From NCBI GenBank assembly GCA_024036415.1, contig JAMWET010003876.1, positions 233,501 through 297,500 of the forward strand: a DNA stretch of 64,000 bases. Reading direction: 5' to 3'. The number at the start of each line of letters is the position of its first letter. The first letter of the stretch is position 1. The DNA is from Prochilodus magdalenae (lineage: Eukaryota > Chordata > Actinopteri > Characiformes > Prochilodontidae). Position numbers and translations under genes: made by a program. The notes beneath the pieces are model-generated. The model ran no database searches and was not told the DNA's origin. It was given only the letters and a program-made list of their open reading frames with translations. Of this stretch, positions 25,449-37,980 are shown one piece after another.

Positions 25449-26019
25449 GGTAAAACATGGCTTAACTGTACCGCACTTCTTTAAGAAGACCTAATGGAGT
25501 TAAGAGGCAAAGCAGGATGTCTAGAGAAACATTATGAAGACAAACATCTTTCATTTCTGTTTTGTCACAATGTGACAGATGTGTGCCAACGCCACCCCTG
25601 AAGTACTATCTGTTCTGCTCAAGTATTTTGAAGCACTCTAAAGATGAATTTGATTCTTTCAAAACATCTGCATTACACCAGTCTCTGGACTGACTTTGGT
25701 CAAGAGACGGCACATTAGATCATCCCATACCACAGGAGTGACTCAGGAGAAGAGCAGTCTTCTTCTGGCTGGCTTTTTGCCAGTAGGCCCAGGAACAAAG
25801 GTCATTAAGTGAACTAGGGAACTGGCATGGTTGCAAGCTTTCATGCCAGCAAAGCAAGAGCACACATGATCATTTGTTTGAAGACTGAGAACAAGTGCAG
25901 TCAGGTGTGCTTCTGCTTATTTGCAATGAAAACCTGCAGTCACACTGGAACTTCTGCAAAAAACACTGGACATGTCTGGGTCCCTGTCACAGGAAAACTA
26001 ATGTACTTCACTTCGTCCG

Positions 26020-26560
26020 GCCATAATATTCACATGGAGCAGGTATTATGTGGGTGGTGGATCATTCTCAGCACTGCAATGACACTGCTTTGGTAGTGTG
26101 TGTTGTGCTGGTGTGAGTGGATCAGACACAGCAGTGCTGCTGGAGTTTATAAACACTGTCCACTCACTGTCCACTCTGTTATACCTTGCTGGTTCACCTT
26201 GTAGATGTAAAGTCAGAGATGATAGCTCATCTGCTGCTGCAGAGTTTGTGTTGGTCATGCCCTAGTCCTTCATCAGTGGTCACAAGACACATTTGACCCT
26301 TATGGCTGGATTTTGGTTGGTGGAATATTCACTGTATAGCAGTGACACTGAGCTGTTTAAAGATTGGAGCAGTAAATAATACCTGCTTTGTTGAGGTCTT
26401 TTGGGGGTCCTGACTATTTAAGAACAGTGTAAATGGGCCCTAACAAAGTATGCAAAGAAACAGATGGACTATAGTAATGTAGAACTATGAAGTGTCTCTA
26501 TACGGTAAGTGGAAGTAGATACAAGGTAGGTGTACCTAGTACTCAGTGTACCAGGTGATC
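26020..26560. repeat. fish interspersed repeat (probable non-autonomous DNA element)
   Basis: It contains GGGTGGTGGATCATTCTCAG, GATCAGACACAGCAGTGCTG, TGTCCACTCACTGTCCACTC, CCTTCATCAGTGGTCACAAG and AACAGATGGACTATAGTAAT. These phrases, in this kind of order, recur widely in teleost genomes. A second, partial copy of its first part lies at 29865-29975 and carries a nested insertion. I cannot assign the superfamily reliably. Confidence 0.6.
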
Positions 26561-28194
26561 ATTGAGTGTATACTTGTCTTTTCAGCACACAGCAGTTTAA
26601 CCGTCCATTTACACTGAACTTACACCCTTGACAAAGCACAATGAAGGACAGCAAGTCAGAACAGAGCGCATATTCATATATATATCAGTCTTAAAGGCAC
26701 AGTGACCAAAACAGCTTGTGTAAGGTAAAAATAAATTTTTAGAGGTGAAAAAATGCTATAAAAATGTAAAATAGTCTTCAGAGTTTCCAGTTTAAAGACT
26801 GGGAACTTTGATATGCATTCAAATAAAAAAGAAAGAAAGAAACAATGGTTCTGGATGATAAGAAGTTATGTTTTAACAGTGATTGGTTGAAATAGTATTA
26901 CTGTGTGAATGGTTGACTACACAAACATTAATATTATTTTGTTGCTGTCAGTGAAACAATAAAATATTTTTACAATATCTGGGCAGTTTACAGATTGTGG
27001 TAGATGCTGGCAGTAGATGGACGACAGCAATCCGGATATTCTATTGTTTTCAATGGAGCAGGAACGGACAATCACTGCAGTGGTGAGTGGAAAGTTCTGT
27101 CAAGAGTGCTCAGTTTTAGCCATTTCAATTTTTGGAGCGTCATGGACCTCTCAAGTAAAGTTGCAGTCAATGTTATACAGCCAATAAGCAAGGAGTAAAC
27201 CTTAACTAAATAACCAGCACTGCTAGACCGTGCTTCTGATAATCATCTGTTTACACCATGGCAGCATTGTCACGGCCGAACTCTGCCGTTGGTTGCATAC
27301 GCCAAGAATCAAATGATCCACCGATTTCTCGCTCGCGTTCTCTGTCTCTCCCTTGTTCTGTCCTTCTCTTTCCCTGCCGGCTGCCATGCTGGGTGGTAGA
27401 AGATGATTAGAGTGTAGCTTGGATGTTGGATTGTGCTGGCTCAGCACTGCATGCCCGTCTTACTGCACTGGCTGTGCTCTGCAATAACACCATGCAGGCT
27501 TCTGGAACGCACAGAGCTGCAGAAGCCCCGTGTTGAGACTGGCCCACTGAAAACAAGCAGAAATACCCCCCAGATGCCTACTCCAACAGCCACCTCTACA
27601 GCTGAGATTAGTGTTCTTATTACTCGGCACATTTCTACCTCCATCTCCCCCTCTCTTGTTTTTTTTTCACCTCCTCCAGGAATTCCTCCTATTGGAGCTT
27701 GCTCTGTCCCCGTCTCCAGAGGCACTCTGGGAATGGAATGCAGAGAGCTGTGCTGTGTCTCTCTCCAGGTGGTGGGGGAGTTTGTGGGGTTGCCAAGTGC
27801 ACCCTCCCAGCTTGAGGGAGAGAGATGGAGGAAATAAAGGAAAAAGCACTGTATCCCATGGCGGACCATCCATGTGCCTTTGGCAGCTCCTAAAGACCTG
27901 AGTTCAAGGCCAGCAATGTGAGTCCCTTTTTGACCTTAGAATGTACAATATGGCACAGCACAGCTGGAAATCAGTGGTTTACACCAGTGCTAGCTCCACC
28001 CATACCTTTCGGCCCATGTGATTCAATCACATACCTTGGCATAAAGGGTATTCAAATTCAGTACACATTCTTAAGTACAGAATGGTTTACGTGGCATTGG
28101 AAATGATGGCCAAATTTGTGATTGTAGATTTGTAACCATATTGTACTGCACTGCATCAAAACGCCACAATTTTGAGTGCAAGTTGTTAGTGTAA

Positions 28195-28450
28195 GACTGT
28201 AAGTGCGAGTGAGTGATGACAAACGTCACTCCAGCTCAGTGCAAAGACTTTAGATGGTGCTGCATCACTCCCCGGAATGTGGTCTCACTGCTCCACAGTT
28301 CAGTGCTGGGAGCATCATACCCTTTTAACCTTTGCTTGGCATTGGGCATAGTGACCCTAGGTTCAAGTGCAGCTGCACCAAAGCACCACCTTCTATTGGA
28401 AATGCTTTTGTATGGAGATTACACAAGCTAGTCATGTGAAAATGCTGCAA
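28195..28450. repeat. possible degraded interspersed repeat
   Basis: The sequence GAATGTGGTCTCACTGCTCC, then TTTGCTTGGCATTGGGCATAG, then TTCAAGTGCAGCTGCACCAA resembles a dispersed fish repeat I recall from other genomes. Identity is only approximate. Confidence 0.3.
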
Positions 28451-29269
28451 ATGTCAGTAATGAATGCATCTTAATGGTATTACTAATTTAACTGTATACC
28501 CAGATGCGTTTTGACCCATAGTTTATATACAGTAGAATACATATGAGGCATATGTCCTGACATTGCATAAAAACAAGTGTATGTGTGTGTGTCTGTTTGT
28601 TGCTATTATGACTGGGAGTGAGCATGTGAGATCGAATGACTATTTCTGTGGATATTATTGCAGCTGAGTGAATGTTTATTGAAAATAAAGTGCTCAAATG
28701 GAGAAAAGTCAAGTTCCACCTCTCCAAACTCGGCCTACACCTTTCCCCCATGACCCGTCCACTTTCCAGGCTTTGTAAGCTTAAATGTCAGCACTTCTCT
28801 AATTTGCAATTTTTCTCACTAAAGCAAAAAGAACAAGAAAGAATTGCTTTAGCTTTAGCTTAACTAGCTTTATATAACATGCAATAAAAATGGCTGATGA
28901 GGAAAAATAGCACGGTTTCAGATCCATTGTTAATGCACTCTTTTTTGGTCAGGCCTTCACCAGATTTCCCCTGTCCTGTCCTCGGCACACATCCTGCCCT
29001 GGTAATTCTCAGCGCATGTGTTCCATCGTGGCCAGTAAATCATTAATTGGAAACATAGAGTCCTGCTGGGTCGGTGTTAGATCTGACAGTGCTCAGACGG
29101 ATGGTTGCCTAACGAAGCGCTTCATACTTAGCTGCTGGAAGGTGAAGGCAACAAGAGAAAGAGGGCAAGGAGGAAAAGGCTGGAGGAATTTCTAGCGCAG
29201 TGTTTTATAGAGAATAAGACTGCACCGACAGCAACTCTGCCCTCTTCATGCATGTCTCGCTCACTCACA

Positions 29270-29271
<2 letters not shown>

Positions 29272-29349
<78 letters not shown>
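29272..29349. repeat. long (CA)n microsatellite
   Basis: About 39 uninterrupted CA units, preceded by imperfect CTCACTCACA units. This is the longest CA array in the window. Confidence 0.98.
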
Positions 29350-29351
<2 letters not shown>

Positions 29352-29864
29352 CATGTTACATTTTACCTGTGAGAGTTCATGTTCTTGATTCAGCTGGGTT
29401 CTTTTCCCTGGGTTTCTTTTAACTCTCATATAACAACACACGCAAAAAGACCTCAACTTTACAGAAGGATTATTTCCATTTTAGGGATTAACCCTTCAAA
29501 GTGATTACTGTAATTTTCCTAAATTATTTAGTTACCTAATGTATTATATTTATAGTTATATAAAAACAGTTCACCAACATCTAAATGAAAAGGGATATTA
29601 TAAGAAGGTTTGCCAGATATGCACACATTTGAGAGTTTAGTGGTCTTACTATCAGAGGCTGTGGTTTACAGAAACATGATATGGTCTGATTAGTCATTAC
29701 AAGCCTATATGTTTGACTCCTACAGTGAGGGGTCGATTGCCTACTTCACTCAAGTACAGTTCCACAGCCATGTGCAATCTGTGCTTTGAAGTCATTTCCA
29801 TGTGTACTCATTGTCCTCATTACATTTACAGATTATATCACTGCATAAATAATTATGTTTGTCA

Positions 29865-29975
29865 GTAGTCAGGACCCCCACTGAGCAAGTATTATTTGGG
29901 TGGTGGATCATAAGATAATCCTTTATTAACCCCCAGTGGGGAAAAATGCAAATCATTCTCAGCATTGTGGTGACA
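29865..29975. repeat. partial interspersed repeat split by a nested LINE tail
   Basis: The flanks match the 26 kb repeat: GGGTGGTGGATCAT on the left and ATCATTCTCAGCATTG on the right. The 40 bp between them (29912-29951) are foreign. Confidence 0.75.
29912..29951 (-). mobile_element. 40-bp 5'-truncated LINE 3' end with 5-bp target duplication
   Basis: On the minus strand the insert ends in GGGTTAATAAAGGATTATCT, which resembles the 3' terminus of fish non-LTR retrotransposons. It is flanked by ATCAT at 29907-29911 and 29952-29956, and the uninterrupted repeat at 26 kb has a single ATCAT at this position. Confidence 0.75.
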
Positions 29976-30849
29976 TAGTAGTCTACAAGAATTCTACACA
30001 TGTAAACTACACTTGATAAGTTTTCATCCAGTTCAAATTATATAAATTATAAAACATATTCACCACATCAGTGTTGAAAATACATAACTTATTTCACTAA
30101 GCTATGAGTAAGAAATCATATATTAAAAAAACATGCAACATGCTTTTGTCACTGTCTTGAGATATCCGTGACTTCAGGGACCTTCACACTTAATTTGCCT
30201 TTGAGCGGAAACAAGGCTCATATAATCAGAGTGCAAGATGTAACTAATATTCAGCAGTCTATGAAGAATCATGTTCCGAAGCTCTAATTGCACTGTTTAC
30301 ACAATCCTTGTTTGCAAACAGTGGACTCCAAACGCCTCACAGACTCACTTGTAATAGGATAAGATCCCTGGAGACATGAAAAAAGAAACTGACTTCAGGA
30401 TTGAATGTTTATACACAACAAAGCTGATATAAACAACATGGTTTTAAAAATCACAGTGCGGCCTAAAAATATGTAAACAAAGCTCTCGGATGGCCTAAAT
30501 TGTCACGGTCACACTTTTAAAGACGCAACTCAAACAGATTGCATGCGCGTGCACGGTATCTTATGCCATCTCAGCCCTGCTAACCGTCACCCTTGTTTAC
30601 ATAGCAGAGACACGGTCCAGACTCTGAAGCATAATTAAAACATGAACTTTTTTTTTTCAGGCTATAGGTGTTAACTCTCCTAGGTCCTCTGTGGCTTATA
30701 TTGTGGCTGATTTGACTTTTCATTTTGGTTGATTACTTTGATTATGTTGTTTATATTTTAGCTTTGTGGAAGGAAAGGCCGTCTGACTTTACCCTGTCAA
30801 TACAAAAGATAAACTAAATGTAAAAGCAAACAAACGTGTTACTAACTAC

Positions 30850-31218
30850 AGTCATCGTCAGAAAAACAGTTGCACAAACACTTTCACCCAGAAGGCACCA
30901 ACCGACAGGAATAAAACTTGGTGGGTATGTTTTACATTGTGAGATGTAGTTTCACAATCAGCTGTTCATGTGCTGTAAGCAAGGATGGGCCTAATTGCTG
31001 TACCTAAGTGACCAAACTGTCATGATGTGGACATTCAGCGAGCTGTGATGCCCACCATGAGTCATCCTGTTAGGGCCAGCACCACTGGCAGATGGCTGAA
31101 TGATGCCGGACTACATGCACACAGACCTACCTGCATGCAGAACATTAGAACGACTACTTCTAACGCCACGCCAACTTTGCCAAAGACTTCAAAGGTGGTG
31201 TGCCAATGCATTAGGTGA
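30850..31218 (+). mobile_element. Tc1/mariner-like element copy D (5' half)
   Basis: It begins TCATCGTCAGAAAAACAGTT and continues with GGAATAAAACTTGGTGGGTA, TTTACATTGTGAGATGTAG, GACATTCAGCGAGCTGTGAT, AGTCATCCTGTTAGGGCCAG and ACGCCACGCCAACTTTGCCA, ending near the point where copy A ends. It has no coding capacity. Confidence 0.75.
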
Positions 31219-34059
31219 AATAATGCTTTAGCAATGGTTACAATCCTTAACATCTTAATCCAATACATACTAAACATAGAACAACGAACAGTTACACTTA
31301 CATATTTACCTCACATTAGATAACCATTGTTGATCCATTACTTTATAAGTAACTGGTTAGTCAATACTGGAAGTAAATAATTAATAAACATGCATAGTAG
31401 GCTGCTTCTTTTAGAGATCATTATAGAAGAACATAATTCTTATTTTTCTTTTAAATCGTATGCTAAAAGAATTCTCCTAAACATATAAAAAGTAGTTGTA
31501 TTCAGAATACTATCATTTCTCTATGTAAGTTAGACTTAATGTAGATGCTAAATGTCAGTATTCTAAATATTTGTACTCTGTTACATGCCAATGTCCAAAT
31601 TAGCGAGACCACTATAATAACTCTAGACTTTTAAGGGTTAACGGATGAGTAAGACCTAATCTTCCTCCCTATACGTCCCCTGTGCTGTTCTCCCACAGCA
31701 GTGAACTGCACCTACTGCACATGATTACCAGCCGCGGGATCAGATTCCTGCGTGCCATAATCTTAGTGTTTCAGACACAAAAGCAACGAAGAGAGTGTGC
31801 GGCAGAGCAGAGTTCAGGAAAAGGAATGCTCGCTCTCCAAGAAGCAGGAAGTGGTGCAAGTGAGACAGAAATGCTCCAACAGGTGGTTTGTCACCAATAA
31901 GTGTTTATTTTCAGTAGTTATCTGTTTGGGTTTGGGCATCTGGATGGGATTAAAACCTTGGAAATGTGAATGGAAAAAGTACAGAAGGCAAAATCCAAAT
32001 GGATTGGTTTTTTTCCCCCAAACCGAGCCCATCAGATTTAACCATAGCACTCTGTTCACAATTAGTTGATTGCTATGTTCTCTGGATAGGAGATCTTTTG
32101 GCCATGGCACTTCTGGAGGATGTTAGAAATGGAAAGAATGAGTGTACGGTGATAAGGCAACAGGTAGGGGTGAGCTCAGTGTGAGGCCTCAAAGTACATA
32201 CGCTTGGGTTTATTGAAACAGATGGGCGCCCCCATAGACTCCATGGTGATAGAGATCAACACGCTACAGCTTCACCACTCTCCCAACACACTCACCCACA
32301 TGAGCAACAAAGACTTATGTCACTTTCCAGAACGTTGTGATCTCCTCCGTCCTCCCTACTAGGAGGTAATGACAGAGTGGAAGGTTTGTGTGTGTGTGTT
32401 GTGTTATATGGCTGCATCGTTGTGCAGGCCGTCCCATAGAATAGAGTAAATAACGCTCCCACGCAAGCCTCTTTTATCGACTGCCAGACTCGTTTGGAGG
32501 AAGCAAGTTGTGGCTCACGGTGAGTGATGACAGAACACACAGTCCTCACCGCTTATGGGCCTGACGCCATCCGCTCAGGACAGGAAGGGAACGATTGAGT
32601 GGAAACGGGACACAAGCACACTGAGAACTTCAGGCATGTGCTTGAGCTTAATGAATTTAACTGACACTCGCCATTTGTCTGAAAAGAATGCATCGATCAG
32701 CCGCACTTTTACAGTCATGGCATGTTCCTACCTTGCCGTTTTAATCATGTCATACAGGCAGGTGATTGTAAGGCTCTTATATAGCAGTAAAGCAGTGTGC
32801 TTTAATCCTGTAAATGGCCAAGCCTCTCCAGCAGATCTAAACTATGATCATACACAGTTATAACACATAACAAGAACCTAGTTTCCTTCGTAGTTACTGA
32901 ACACTTTTGGAAAAGCCTGGAATTCTAAGGGGTTAATACCAGAAATGGATACAAACCTGTGGCTTTGAGTACTTAATGGTGATTCATAATATTTGTTCTA
33001 TAAGCATCATTAGTGAATGTATTTATGATTTTTAATAACTCAGCAACACTGTTTTCAGGCTTCATATGAACTAAGTAATGCCATTTTGCATGTGGTCTCA
33101 CATATACAAAAAAAGTGTTATAAAGTCATAAAGTGTGAGATACCCATTCTTTTCATAGACTGTTCTGAAAGTACAAGCTTTGCTAAGTACAAGCCATGTA
33201 AGCTTTTCTGGTCAAAATGTCCGTTGGAAGTGGGTTTTATAAATCTTCCTTCAGCAGCCTCCTTAGAAGGAGTGCTGAGCTTAGCTGTAGCTGCGTAGGG
33301 GGTAATGCATATTTGTAATGTATATTTATAAAATGTTAGGTAACGTCTCGCTCACACTCATTTGCTCAGTGGAGGGCCTGATGTCACCATGTAAACCTCC
33401 AAGCAAAAGTCACAGCTGTAAACGATTGTAAAAAATCTACGATACTATGATCTGTCCGATTGGGCAATGCAAGGTGCTTGTTAAAGGCCTTCTACCATCA
33501 GTAGCACTATAATTTTCTTTTTCTGGTTTGTTTTTTTACAATAACATTGTCAGTTTTATATTCGACATAAGGCCACATGTGGTCAGTAATATGACAGTAA
33601 TTAGGCCCACCTGATGGTGTGTGGCAGGATGAGTATTCACTTAAACCCAATATTGCTATGATTATGACATTTCGTTTGCATGACTGCAACATTTTTCTTA
33701 GAGAGCTTCTTGGTTATAACAGTGTTTGAAACAGGCCTACATGAGGAAAAGTTCAGATGAGTTACAAAGATTCTGTAAATGGGAACCATCTCACCCATAT
33801 CATTGGCCCCTGGCTTTTTGCTCGCTATTGTTTTATGTGTTTTGTTTTGTCTCAAGTTGCGACACAACTCCATAAAACATAATTTTTTCCAAACCACAAT
33901 TTGAGCTTGGTGTTTTTTTCTCGGCAAAAAGAAATGTTTCAGAGTATCCCGTCACATTTATTGCAAACATTATTGAGTGCATGTGTGCATGTGTGGTTCA
34001 ACTGTTCTGTGGCATGCAACTAAACCATAACACTAGTGACTTATGTCAGAACCTTTTTT

Positions 34060-34075
34060 GGTTCTATATAGAACC
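34060..34075. repeat. 16-bp perfect palindrome GGTTCTATATAGAACC
   Basis: The palindrome is embedded in AACCTTTTTTGGTTCTATAT..GAACCTTTTTCAAAAG. This motif is common at the ends of fish non-autonomous DNA elements, so it is probably a transposon relic. Confidence 0.6.
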
Positions 34076-35559
34076 TTTTTCAAAAGATTCCATAATAAGC
34101 TACCTATAACACACTCTCTAGTAAGTTGATTGTATAATAATAGTATTATTACATAATAATAACAACAGTAGCAATAATAATACTAATAATTACTGCAATA
34201 GTGAATATCATCATAATCATGCAAAGAAATAACCAGATTTAGACACAAACAAATCCACAAAGATTCAGTTAAACATTCAAAAGTTGTGTATAAAGCAATT
34301 ACATTTCCTAAAGAATGTATACCCATAATAATCCACTGGAGGATATGTGGTTGTGCATGTGTGGGTATTTATGTCGGTAATGAGCGTATATGTCTACACT
34401 TCGGAGATAATCCTCTTGCTGTAACGCAGTGCCACCCATTCAGTGCTGATAACGCCATTGCTTTTATGTATCTAATAAAGGTTGCCCGAACTCATAAAAA
34501 GCCAGTGCCTACTTATTCTCTATACGCTTTTCAGGAACAAACAAGAACGATGTCTGCTTTCAATAAATCAGTGGCATGAGTTCATCCTGGAGGGCTGTGG
34601 ATAGTATGTATGTGAGTGGTTTTCCTGGGAAACATCTGGTGCAGCATTCCATGAAACACTCGAATGAGGCTTTGGCCATTTTTGAGCCAGCAGGGAGCAC
34701 ATCTTTTAACCTTTTATCTTAGAGAGAGAGAAAGAGAGGGAGGGATCATGAAAGGGTTATGAGAGGAGAAAACAGATAGTATGTGGACGACCATGACTTT
34801 GCCAATGGCCTTTCAGCCTACCAATGAACCTTAGGTGTACTGTCTCTTAATGCTTCTAAATCAAGACACAAAGTGTAGTTTCCTGCATGAGCATCTAGAA
34901 ATATTTTAGTCATCTGAAAAGGATAGCTATAGGCGTATTTGTGTTGTACATTATTGTTATGTACCATCAATGTTGTAAAAAGTAAAACCAAAGATTATGT
35001 ATTCAAGTGTATGTCTTAAATAAGTTGTAATACTTCCTATATTCATAATTGATTACCTATGGATTCATAAAGCATTATAGATCATACATATTACTGTTAA
35101 TATCAGTATATACCTGCTCTCAAGTAGTTATGATCACATGCATAACATTTTATACAGCAAGTGTATTATGGGTTTATAAGATCAGCTTCCATAATGCACT
35201 TATACATCTGTTCAGTTACCAGCTAGCTTAATGGATATCATAAAAATTGAGTGATATACCAGGAAGTTTCATATTATACTATAATAACAATATTCTCTTG
35301 CTTTATAAGGTGTTACGCATGACATTATTATTATTTCTAAACAATAGTACATTGTTATACATAATACAGGTATACAATTAAATGTAGCCATGAGTAATGG
35401 TTTTAAATGCCTTTTTGCCTCTTACTTTTGATTCAGTACTTTACTCAGTTTGGTTTATTTAAATATGCAAATTATTTTTATTTACATATCTGAGATGCCT
35501 GTACACTTAATGGCCTATCAAAGAGTAAATAATAGGTGGGACTTTAAAGGTGGTAGTAT

Positions 35560-35730
35560 AAAAAAAGCCTCACAACAAGAATGCCCCAGGTTCAGCTCCC
35601 TGGCCAGGCAGTGGAGTATTCCATTTCTGCTCCACAGTCCAATGTCACACATTCAGGAAAGATGGAGATACTAAATTGACTCCTAGGTGTGGGTGGGCAA
35701 ATCAGATGATGAATTGACGTATGCAACTGC
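35560..35730. repeat. 5' part of a degraded interspersed repeat
   Basis: GCCCCAGGTTCAGCTCCCTG, then TGCTCCACAGTCCAATGTCA, then AATTGACTCCTAGGTGTGGG resembles the start-to-middle of a common fish repeat. A probable 3' end of the same type (CCCCGTGACTCAGGAGGATAAG) lies at 36409-36450, on the far side of an LTR-like block. Confidence 0.45.
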
Positions 35731-35859
35731 AGTTTCATATAATGGTGTTATATTGCATATTCAGAAAAGTTTAAAATAAATAAAAAATTGAAGCATGATA
35801 AAAATGCCTTAAAATCACTTATAAAACTCATTTGGTGTTATTTAAATATGCATATTTGT

Positions 35860-36290
35860 CAAGCGCCGGGACTCCTGCTTTGCCTACGCCGAGTCCTGGG
35901 ACTACACTCCCCATGATTCCCCACTCCATGACACCAGCTCCACTGGTGCTGTTTCCCCCAATCGGGAGCAGCTTCCCTGTTCCAATCCGAGTTCTGATTA
36001 ACCTCACATGTTTTCTATTTACTTGTTGTGTATATGTACCTGCCTTTATCTATGCACTTTGCAAAGTATTGCCATCCCTACTGTTTCTTAAGCCTGTACC
36101 TGGATTTACGCCCTGTCTTGTCCATGCCCATTTTTTGGTCACTCTGGTTTTGTCTGTCTGTTTGTCCACTGGCTCTGAAATTACTTACAACCCCGCATTT
36201 GTAACATTTTACCTCCGCAAGCGTCTGGTTTGTCAATCCAGCGGCACAATATTAAGCGGCAAAACATATATTTTTTCAAAAGCACAATTA
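35860..36290 (+). mobile_element. possible retrotransposon LTR-like block
   Basis: It begins near AGCGCCGGGACTCCTGCTTT and has GGACTACACTCCCCATGATT, a pyrimidine-rich TGCCTTT..CCTGT series, and the ending CTTACAACCCCGCATTTG..CGTCTGGTTTGTCA. This style recalls solo LTRs of fish retroelements. It sits in a 194-codon open frame (35832-36416) with no recognisable protein family, so I treat that frame as chance. No gag or pol sequence is seen nearby. Confidence 0.35.
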
Positions 36291-36588
36291 GCCCTTTTTT
36301 CTGGGCAAAAAGACATTAAATGTCTTTCTGTGTGGAATTTTCATAGTATTTTCACTACAGTCCAATGTCATCTGCCCTGTGATAGTATTTTATATTGGCT
36401 CCAGCAGCCCCCGTGACTCAGGAGGATAAGTGGCTTAGTGGTATAGAGGATGAATTTGCAGTTTTATTTAATGTGTTATTTTTACATTCAGAAAAGCATG
36501 AACAAAAAAAAGTTTGATAAACATAACTTAAATTCCCTCATCTAAGAACCATCCGGGCACGAGTGATGAGAAATGTAAATAAGCTCTA

Positions 36589-36845
36589 CATATCGTCGCT
36601 GTCCAAAGAAAAACAGGTATCTCCAAAATGGCAACTTTACAGGAGAGGCCAAAAACCTCTTTTAATTTGAATGGAAGTCAATGGAACCAGATGTCTTTCC
36701 AAGACGTTTTGCATCACTTCTATTGGTCCATTCTTTATGAAATCTCCACATAGTGTAAACAGCAGCTCATGTGATCAAATAAGGCATAAAAGTAAAAATC
36801 AACAAAAATGGAGATACAGGTTTTTCTTTGGACAGCGACGATATG
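36589..36845 (+). mobile_element. MITE with 36-bp terminal inverted repeats, copy 2
   Basis: The left end (36589-36624, CATATCGTCGCTGTCCAAAG...) and the right end (36810-36845, ...CTTTGGACAGCGACGATATG) are inverted repeats with about 34 of 36 positions matching. The element is 257 bp and non-coding. The more diverged copy at 18981-19202 lies in igfbp3 intron 1. Confidence 0.85.
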
Positions 36846-37329
36846 CAGGTGTTGTTATAGACACAGCAGTGCCCATGACTCACTAAAATATGAACCAGCT
36901 TTTATATAGCAACAGTTTAAATAAGGTTCTTATTTGCTTTACTGCTGGGTAATAGACAAATGTGCTACCTTTCTAGCTCTGTGTTTTTGTCAGGTTTCCT
37001 TTCATTCAGCAAGTTTCACTGACTTGAAGACAGAGAGACAGTGAAGGAACATTACTTTGTGAATGAGCTGGGTGATAGGGCGAAACATTAGCTTTGTGTT
37101 GATGCTTACATGTAACTTCAGAGGAGAAATACATCAGATTAAATTTCTAAGGGCCCATTTACTTATACATTCTTTTTATATCCACATTCAAGTTGAGCTT
37201 GATAGCAGTTACTAAATAATTAGGAATAGATGATGCATAATACACCCAGTGTTAAAAGCTTTAAACATGTATAAAAAATGGACTTACTTATCCACTTACT
37301 AGCACTGTAGAAGGTGAACCATATTGAAA

Positions 37330-37980
37330 GCAAGCTTCGCGGCTGTCTGTTACTGTAATTTGTTTGGGACTTGCATGGCATCAGAAGGCCCAGGCCGGAC
37401 CGCAGTCCCAGCAGGAGGCCCCGCCTGTGCCCAGCTATATTTCACTCAGATCAGGCAAAGGCTCCCTGCAGGATCCCTGGAACTGTCTTTGTCCACTGCA
37501 TGCACACAGTCATCCTCTGCTCATGGCAACTCCAATATCCAAACATGCGCATATATACATAATATAGCTGGGCACATCTTTTTTAAATTTCATACCTGTA
37601 CAGTTCTATTTATATTCGCAATTCTGTTCATATTGCACTATTTATACCTGTAGTTATTGCTTACACTGTTACAACTTGCTCATCATATGCTGCTCTCTGC
37701 AATCTTGCATTTCACTCTTTACTGTATATATGTATAGTAAAACATATTCTATTCTATATACCACCCCCTTATCCCACATTCTGTGTACACATACATTCTA
37801 TATATTTATTTATATACCACCACATGTACAAAAATCTCAATTGTCAGTCATTCTGTTTTGCACTTTATGTAAATAATAATGTATTTTGCACTTCTGGTTG
37901 GATGCTAACTGCATTTCATTGGCTTTGTACCTGTACTCTGCACAATGACAATAAAGTTGAATCTAATCTAATCTAATCTA
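37330..37980 (+). mobile_element. non-LTR retrotransposon 3' end with TCTAA tail
   Basis: It ends GATGCTAACTGCATTTCATT..GGCTTTGTACCTGTACTCTG..CACAATGACAATAAAGTTGA, then (ATCTA)n repeats at 37960-37980. The polyadenylation-like AATAAA and a short tandem tail are typical of a LINE 3' terminus. The same ending recurs at 45.3 kb. The 5' boundary is uncertain; the upstream 37374-37560 may be part of it. Confidence 0.65.

Larger units (their letters stand above)
30001..37329. other. upstream intergenic region, no gene found
   Basis: This is AT-rich sequence between the repeats listed separately. Open frames of 60-102 codons show no domain or signal. Positions 34130-34200 are ATAATA-rich low complexity. 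Confidence 0.7.

Noticed and set aside
27433..27901. Overlapping opposite open frames of 134 and 142 codons
   Set aside because: Proline/serine-rich frames on both strands, without conserved motif or splice context, are most likely chance in a locally GC-richer stretch.
29272..29349. CRISPR-like or satellite array
   Set aside because: It is a plain CA dinucleotide microsatellite. No spaced direct repeats of CRISPR type exist in this eukaryotic window.
35832..36416. 194-codon open frame on the plus strand, the second longest in the window
   Set aside because: The composition is Pro/Leu/Phe-rich without a domain, and the frame overlaps an LTR-like repeat block and the end of another repeat. 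There is no splice or promoter context.
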